NCBI GenBank assembly: GCA_046757965.1
Contig: JBHHZI010000116.1
Location: 1 to 10,336, forward strand
Length of the DNA stretch: 10,336 nt
Direction: 5' to 3'
From: JBHHZI01 sp046757965
GTDB lineage: Bacteria; Acidobacteriota; Polarisedimenticolia; SMYD01
The position numbers were made by a program, and so were the translations under genes. This document shows, piece by piece, positions 7,432 through 10,336 of this stretch; the first letter of the stretch is position 1; each line of letters starts with the position of its first letter. The notes under the pieces were generated by a model. That model searched no databases. It saw only the letters and a program-made list of their open reading frames with translations, and had not been told where the DNA came from.

Positions 7432-8052
7432 GTGAGCGACCCGTCAGCCGGCGGCGGGAGCGCCGGAGAAGACGCCGGGTCGTGGCGGCTGTTCATCGCC
7501 CTGCCGCTGCCGGACACGGTGCGCGAGGCCATCGGCCGGGCGGGGGTGAGCCTGGGCCGCCTTCTGCCGGAGCGCGTCTGCCGGTTCGTGCCGGCCGACT
7601 CGATGCACCTGACCCTGCGATTCCTCGGCGACACCGACCCCGAGCGTGTCCCGGCCCTCTGCGCAGGCCTCGATGCCGCCGCCGCCGGTTCGCACCCGCT
7701 GGACCTGCAACCGGCGCGACTCGGCACCTTCGGAGGGCGGGGCGGCATCCGGGTCATCTTCCTGCACCTGACCGGCGATCTGGCCGGGACATCCGACCTG
7801 GCGGCCGCCATCGAGAAGGTCGTCATGCCCCTGGGCTATCCGGCGGCCCGGCCCTTCCGGGCCCACCTGACGCTTGCTCGTGTACGCGAACGAGCGACTC
7901 GTGACGAGCGCCGCCAGGTGGGGGCCGCCGTGGAGCGGTTCGACTGCCCCGCCTGGCCGTCGTTCTCGGCCGACGAGGTCGCCCTGCTGCGTTCCCGCCT
8001 GTTGCCCGGTGGAGCGCAGCACACCCGCGTGCACACCGCATCTCTGAGGTGA
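7432..8052 (+). CDS. thpR: RNA 2',3'-cyclic phosphodiesterase (2'-5' RNA ligase family)
   Basis: This member of the 2H phosphoesterase superfamily hydrolyses 2',3'-cyclic phosphate RNA ends and can join 2'-5' half-tRNAs in vitro. The opening WRLFIALPLPDTVREAI is the standard N-terminal strand. The paired catalytic HxTx motifs are HLTL at 59-62 (SMHLTLRFLG) and HLTL at 145-148 (FRAHLTLARVR). The C-terminus, ALLRSRLLPGGAQH, matches the family ending LxxSxLxPxGAxY. From the GTG at 7432 the protein has 206 residues, close to the usual 175-190. Starts at 7231 or 7234 have a far better ribosome binding site and would overlap the flavoprotein gene by about 20 bases, but they add an Arg-rich extension that does not look conserved. 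The last 25 codons form one copy of the repeat that flanks the inserted module downstream. Confidence 0.87.
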   Translation: MSDPSAGGGSAGEDAGSWRLFIALPLPDTVREAIGRAGVSLGRLLPERVCRFVPADSMHLTLRFLGDTDPERVPALCAGLDAAAAGSHPLDLQPARLGTFGGRGGIRVIFLHLTGDLAGTSDLAAAIEKVVMPLGYPAARPFRAHLTLARVRERATRDERRQVGAAVERFDCPAWPSFSADEVALLRSRLLPGGAQHTRVHTASLR

Positions 8053-8058
8053 ACCGGG
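7981..8058 (+). repeat. Direct repeat, upstream copy (3' end of thpR)
   Basis: This 78-base segment aligns without gaps to 9078-9155, matching at 70 positions. It spans the last 23 thpR codons, the stop codon and six bases beyond. Similarity stops abruptly after ACCGGG on the right. On the left the DNA match fades, but a GAG codon three codons before the stop of the insert's last gene may extend it to 7975. The two copies are 1,097 bases apart and bracket the regulator/nucleotidyltransferase module. Confidence 0.9.
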
Positions 8059-8088
8059 GAGGCGCGGCCTCTCCGTCACGATGACGGA
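8059..8088 (+). terminator. Twin hairpins directly after thpR
   Basis: GAGGC-GCG-GCCTC (8059-8071) is followed without gap by TCCGTCA-CGA-TGACGGA (8072-8088), a perfect 7-bp stem. The first hairpin starts at the exact base where the direct repeat ends. There is no T-run. They could serve as a thpR terminator or as structured DNA at the insert boundary. Confidence 0.35.
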
Positions 8089-8157
8089 AACCGGATGCGC
8101 ACCGTCCAGGTTTCATGGTGGGCCATCAGAATCCATTGAGATAATGGAGGTTGTACA

Positions 8158-8208
8158 ATGACGCGGCAGTGCCCTGAAGCAGTGAACCAGTTCATCTTGC
8201 CGGCTTGA
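8158..8208 (+). CDS. Possible 16-codon leader ORF
   Basis: An ATG at 8158 stands seven bases after a perfect GGAGG (8146-8150) and opens a 16-residue frame (MTRQCPEAVNQFILPA) ending in TGA at 8206. The ribosome binding site partly lies in the 3' arm of a small hairpin, TCCATT-GAGAT-AATGGA (8132-8148). The start overlaps a TTGTACAA palindrome sharing the TGTAC core of the downstream operator. It may be a leader peptide, a decayed gene start or chance. I recognise no homology. Confidence 0.25.
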   Translation: MTRQCPEAVNQFILPA

Positions 8209-8233
8209 ATTGTGTACTATGTTTTAGTACATT
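8205..8233 (+). promoter_or_regulatory. Promoter of the regulator/nucleotidyltransferase operon, probably giving a leaderless mRNA
   Basis: TTGAAT (8205-8210), a 17-base spacer and TACATT (8228-8233), each matching the consensus at four of six positions. The predicted start point falls at about 8240, the GTG start codon of the regulator gene, which has no Shine-Dalgarno sequence. A leaderless transcript would explain this. Confidence 0.45.
8213..8231 (+). promoter_or_regulatory. Palindromic operator upstream of the XRE-type regulator
   Basis: TGTACTA-TGTTT-TAGTACA is a perfect 7-bp inverted repeat with a 5-base centre. It lies between the proposed -35 and -10 elements and overlaps the first bases of the -10. 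That is where an autorepressor would block RNA polymerase, and the regulator encoded nine bases downstream is the obvious candidate to bind it. Confidence 0.65.
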
Positions 8234-8239
8234 AGTTGT

Positions 8240-8608
8240 GTGAGATTGGATACCGCAGCGCTCAAGAAGCTCTGCCGAAGGAGAAGGACTACGCTGCAGC
8301 GGCTGCTCAGGGACGCTCGCGTGAGCCGCACCGCATACTACTCGCTGGCCCGCAAGGACTCGGTGATTCCACGTTCGGTGTGGGCCATCGCCGGCGAGTT
8401 GAACGTGCCCCTGTCCGCCATCTTGGAGGAGCCGCCGGCGCTTGAGTTGCGGACCCAGGCACTGCTCAGGCGGGCACAGCGAGTCCGTTCTCGAAATCCC
8501 TCCACGTCGGTCGAGAACATCTGGCATACCCTAATGCTCCTGGAGGAGCCACCGATCGACCGCCTTCGACGGAGCCTGCTGCGTGGCCGCGCCGGCGATC
8601 TTCACTGA
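8240..8608 (+). CDS. XRE/Cro-C1-like helix-turn-helix regulator, candidate antitoxin
   Basis: This is a 122-residue basic protein. Residues about 4-63 form an XRE-type DNA-binding domain: LKKLCRRRRTTLQRLLRDA, then VSRTAYYSLAR as the turn and recognition helix, then WAIAGELNVPLSAILE, the usual closing helix. Residues 70-120 form a second helical segment including VENIWHTLMLLEEPPIDRLR, a conserved-looking tail that may bind the partner protein. It overlaps the nucleotidyltransferase gene by 26 bases, so the two are translationally coupled. The GTG start at 8240 follows MRLDTA; no ribosome binding site precedes it. The order regulator then nucleotidyltransferase, the coupling and the upstream palindrome resemble an autoregulated toxin-antitoxin operon (compare AbiEi/AbiEii). 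The antitoxin role is inferred. Confidence 0.75.
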   Translation: MRLDTAALKKLCRRRRTTLQRLLRDARVSRTAYYSLARKDSVIPRSVWAIAGELNVPLSAILEEPPALELRTQALLRRAQRVRSRNPSTSVENIWHTLMLLEEPPIDRLRRSLLRGRAGDLH

Positions 8609-9071
8609 ACAGGAGCAGGATTTCCTGCGCGAGCTGACGCGGCAGGAGGTCGAGTTTCTGATCGTTGGCCTCGCAGCCGCGGCGCTTCAAGGGGCGCCCG
8701 CAGTAACACAGGATATCGACCTGTGGTTCCGTGACCCCGCCGCCCCCGGCCTCAGGAAGGCGCTGGACAAGGTCGGTGGGATCTATGTGCCAGCGACCTC
8801 CTCGACACCACCGATGCTCGCTGGGAAGACCGTCGCTCTGTTCGACATCGTCCTGACCATGCACGGGCTGGAGGCTTTCGAGCGAGAGGCCGTGAACGCC
8901 CTCGAGATGCAGCTGGAACGGGTCAAGGTGCGGGTTCTGCCACTGGCGCGGATCATCGCCAGCAAGAAGGCAGCGAACCGTGAGAAGGACCGTCTGGTGC
9001 TCCCGATCCTCGAGGATGCGCAGGCGGCGTCGCTGGACAACGAGGAGGATGGTAACGATGAAAGTGAATAG
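8583..9071 (+). CDS. Minimal nucleotidyltransferase, candidate toxin
   Basis: This 162-residue protein belongs to the polymerase-beta-like nucleotidyltransferase superfamily (AbiEii/MNT-type). The core EFLIVGLAAAALQGAP (24-39) is followed by VTQDIDLWF (41-49), with D44 and D46 as the metal-binding DxD pair. D88 in LFDIVL is the likely third carboxylate. A KKAANREKD segment (128-136) matches the closing helix of these proteins. The position usually occupied by Ser or Gly just after the first Gly of the motif is filled by Leu/Ala (G29-L30-A31). The acidic tail is DNEEDGNDESE. It is much shorter than AbiEii toxins (about 300 residues). The GTG start has a GGAG eight bases upstream, inside the regulator gene. 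In related pairs such enzymes modify tRNA ends or partner proteins; here the target is unknown and which partner is toxic is inferred. Confidence 0.75.
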   Translation: MAAPAIFTEQEQDFLRELTRQEVEFLIVGLAAAALQGAPAVTQDIDLWFRDPAAPGLRKALDKVGGIYVPATSSTPPMLAGKTVALFDIVLTMHGLEAFEREAVNALEMQLERVKVRVLPLARIIASKKAANREKDRLVLPILEDAQAASLDNEEDGNDESE

Positions 9072-9149
9072 GAGACTGCCCTGCTGTGTTCCCGCTTGTT
9101 GCCCGGCGGAGCCCAGCCCACCCGCGTGCATACCTCTTCTCTGAGGTGA
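9072..9149 (+). pseudogene. Orphan 3' fragment of thpR
   Basis: Starting at the codon after the nucleotidyltransferase stop, the frame reads ETALLCSRLLPGGAQPTR, then VHTSSLR and TGA (9147-9149). This matches the intact ThpR ending EVALLRSRLLPGGAQHTR with VHTASLR. Four of the eight DNA differences in the core repeat are synonymous. The fragment has no start of its own. It is in frame with the nucleotidyltransferase gene, separated only by the TAG at 9069. Confidence 0.8.
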
Positions 9150-9155
9150 ACCGGG
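9078..9155 (+). repeat. Direct repeat, downstream copy (thpR 3' end)
   Basis: This is the second copy of the 78-base repeat, with eight mismatches to 7981-8058. It is followed by different DNA: a CCGGGCCCGG palindrome (9151-9160) and a GGGCC/GGCCC hairpin (9161-9179), which may be the original terminator of thpR ahead of comM. Confidence 0.9.
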
Positions 9156-9234
9156 CCCGGGGGCCTGTCGCAGCGGCCCGTGATCTGCTTCAATCTCTTC
9201 CGGAGAGAGCCGGCGGAAAGGAGTGGTCGCCGCC

Positions 9235-10336
9235 GTGCTTGCCCGGACCCTCACTGCATCGATCTATGGAGTGACGGCCTTCCCGGTGACCGTCGAGGTC
9301 GACGTCGCCGGAGGGCTGCCGCAGTTCGCCATCGTCGGGCTGGCCACCACCGCCATCCGGGAGGCCTCCGACCGGGTGCGTGCCGCGATCAAGCGCTCGC
9401 ACTTCGACTGGCCGTCCGGCCGCATCACCGTCAATCTCGCCCCGGCGGATGTGCGCAAGTCCGGCACCGGCCTCGACCTGGCCATCGGGGTGGGCGTCAT
9501 CGCGGCCGAGGCCGGCTGGCCCGCGTCGCGTCTGGACCGCACCGCCTTCTTCGCCGAGCTGTCGCTCTCCGGTGCGGTGCGCCCGGTGCCGGGTACCCTG
9601 GCGGCGGCGCGCGCGCTGTCCCGGCGAGGCGTCCGGCGGCTGTTCACGGCGCCGGAGGCGGTGGCCGAGGCGAAGCTGGTCGACGGCCTGACGGTGATCG
9701 GCGTGGAGAACCTGGCCGCGGCCATCGGCGTCGTGCGCGACAACGTCCTCCCGCTGACGCGCCCGGTGGCGGTTCCCGAGCCGGCCGCCGCTGACGGGGT
9801 CGTCGCGGACCTGGCGGATGTGCGCGGCCAGCTCCGTGCCCGGCGGGCGCTGGAGGTGGCGGCGGCCGGGGGCCACAACCTTCTCCTGTTCGGCCCGCCC
9901 GGCAGCGGCAAGACGATGCTCGCCCGCCGCCTGCCCGGCCTGCTGCCGCCGCCGGCGCCCGACGAGGCCATCGAGATCACCCTCATCGCCTCGTGCAGCG
10001 GTCTGCTGCGCAGTGCCGGTCTGGTGCGGCGCCGCCCGTTTCGTGCCCCGCACCACACCATCACCCGGGCCGGTCTGGTGGGGGGCGGAGCGGTGCCGCG
10101 GGCCGGCGAGGTCACCCTGGCGCACGGCGGCGTGCTGTTCCTCGATGAGATCGCCGAGTGCCGTCGCGAGGTCATCGACCTGCTGCGCCAGCCACTGGAG
10201 TCGGGACAGGTGCTGCTGTCCCGCGCCGGCCGCACCGCCGAGCTGCCCGCCCGCTTCCTGTTCGTCGCGGCCATGAACCCCTGTCCTTGCGGCTACCTGG
10301 GAGACGCGGACCGGCCGTGCCTCTGCACGCCGCCGG
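9235..10336 (+). CDS. comM: YifB/ComM family Mg-chelatase-like AAA+ ATPase, 3' end outside the window
   Basis: This protein family includes ComM, a hexameric helicase that promotes branch migration during natural transformation. The N-terminal domain opens MLARTLTASIYG, then VEVDVAGGLPQFAIVGL, as in YifB proteins; next come the conserved RVRAAIKRS and ITVNLAPADVRKSGTGLDLA segments. The AAA+ core has Walker A GPPGSGKT (220-227), RPFRAPHHTITRAGLVGGG, Walker B VLFLDE (300-305) and the family's cysteine motif MNPCPCGYLGD (347-357), continuing with CLC. About 367 residues are present out of roughly 500. The GTG at 9235 gives the standard N-terminus, with AAAGGAG ending 11 bases upstream; an in-frame GTG at 9223 is the alternative. 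No convincing promoter is seen in the 85 bases since the thpR fragment, so transcription may come from upstream. Confidence 0.93.
   Translation, partial: MLARTLTASIYGVTAFPVTVEVDVAGGLPQFAIVGLATTAIREASDRVRAAIKRSHFDWPSGRITVNLAPADVRKSGTGLDLAIGVGVIAAEAGWPASRLDRTAFFAELSLSGAVRPVPGTLAAARALSRRGVRRLFTAPEAVAEAKLVDGLTVIGVENLAAAIGVVRDNVLPLTRPVAVPEPAAADGVVADLADVRGQLRARRALEVAAAGGHNLLLFGPPGSGKTMLARRLPGLLPPPAPDEAIEITLIASCSGLLRSAGLVRRRPFRAPHHTITRAGLVGGGAVPRAGEVTLAHGGVLFLDEIAECRREVIDLLRQPLESGQVLLSRAGRTAELPARFLFVAAMNPCPCGYLGDADRPCLCTPP

Larger units (their letters stand above)
8059..9077 (+). mobile_element. Putative integrase-less insert at the 3' end of thpR
   Basis: This is the unique DNA between the two thpR-end repeats. 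It holds a 181-base regulatory region, an XRE-type regulator gene and a nucleotidyltransferase gene. It is visibly less GC-rich than both flanks, especially in 8100-8240. Restoration of the gene's 3' end at one boundary and an orphan fragment at the other is the pattern left by elements that integrate into gene ends. There is no integrase, transposase or terminal inverted repeat, so the insert could have been moved in trans, be a deletion remnant of a larger island, or have arrived by homologous exchange. Confidence 0.45.

Noticed and set aside
6417..7826. A 469-codon minus-strand open frame across the flavoprotein and thpR
   Set aside because: It is antisense to two conserved genes, with low-complexity Arg/Pro-rich translation.
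8140..8145. GATAAT as a -10 box upstream of the regulator gene
   Set aside because: No -35 lies at a suitable distance, and a transcript starting there would lack the GGAGG that overlaps it.
7981..9155. Integron gene cassette or insertion sequence as the explanation for the insert
   Set aside because: The repeats lack attC core sites and paired arms, there are no terminal inverted repeats, and there is no transposase or short target-site duplication; the repeat is plainly thpR coding sequence.
9190..10125. A long minus-strand open frame opposite comM
   Set aside because: The plus strand carries intact Walker A and other YifB motifs there; the minus frame is a high-GC shadow.
1..10336. CRISPR arrays, tRNA or rRNA genes
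   Set aside because: No regularly spaced short repeats, cloverleaf-like segment with a TTCRA-type T-loop, or rRNA-like stretch was seen on either strand.

Overview
The window is GC-rich, densely packed bacterial DNA with frequent GTG starts. A split cytochrome b C-terminal subunit followed by a membrane-anchored eight-haem cytochrome c points to a respiring Gram-negative bacterium from one of the lineages with multihaem bc complexes (Planctomycetota, Acidobacteriota, Nitrospirota, Myxococcota and similar). I cannot fix the phylum from sequence alone.

Layout. (1) 1-3910, plus strand: the 3' end of a respiratory operon, with the cytochrome b C-terminal (subunit IV-like) protein and a 994-residue cytochrome c carrying eight CXXCH motifs. 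The Rieske and cytochrome b N-terminal genes expected for such an operon would lie upstream, outside the window. (2) 4041-6359, minus strand: an AGCS-type sodium/amino-acid symporter, then a TPR protein ending in a zincin metallopeptidase domain. Each has a recognisable sigma70-type promoter, and the symporter leader holds a perfect 10-bp hairpin. (3) 6525-8052, plus strand: a nitroreductase-fold flavoprotein with the Glu-Tyr-Lys substrate triad of iodotyrosine deiodinases, followed by the RNA 2',3'-cyclic phosphodiesterase ThpR. (4) 8059-9077: a roughly 1-kb, visibly less GC-rich insert holding an XRE-type regulator and a small nucleotidyltransferase. It resembles an autoregulated toxin-antitoxin pair: a palindromic operator lies inside a promoter whose predicted start point falls on the GTG start codon. 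(5) 9235-end, plus strand: comM/yifB, an Mg-chelatase-like AAA+ ATPase, cut by the window edge.

The most notable observation is that insert 4 is bracketed by an imperfect 78-bp direct repeat (70 of 78 bases match), which is the 3' end of thpR. The upstream copy completes the working thpR gene. The downstream copy (9078-9155) is an orphan fragment that still encodes the last 24 or so ThpR residues and the stop codon. This is the layout left by elements that integrate at the 3' end of a gene and restore it, yet no integrase or transposase is present. The repeat copies also differ partly at synonymous positions, suggesting that one copy came from a diverged thpR allele. The thpR-comM junction therefore looks like an integration spot that took up a minimal, possibly defensive, cargo.
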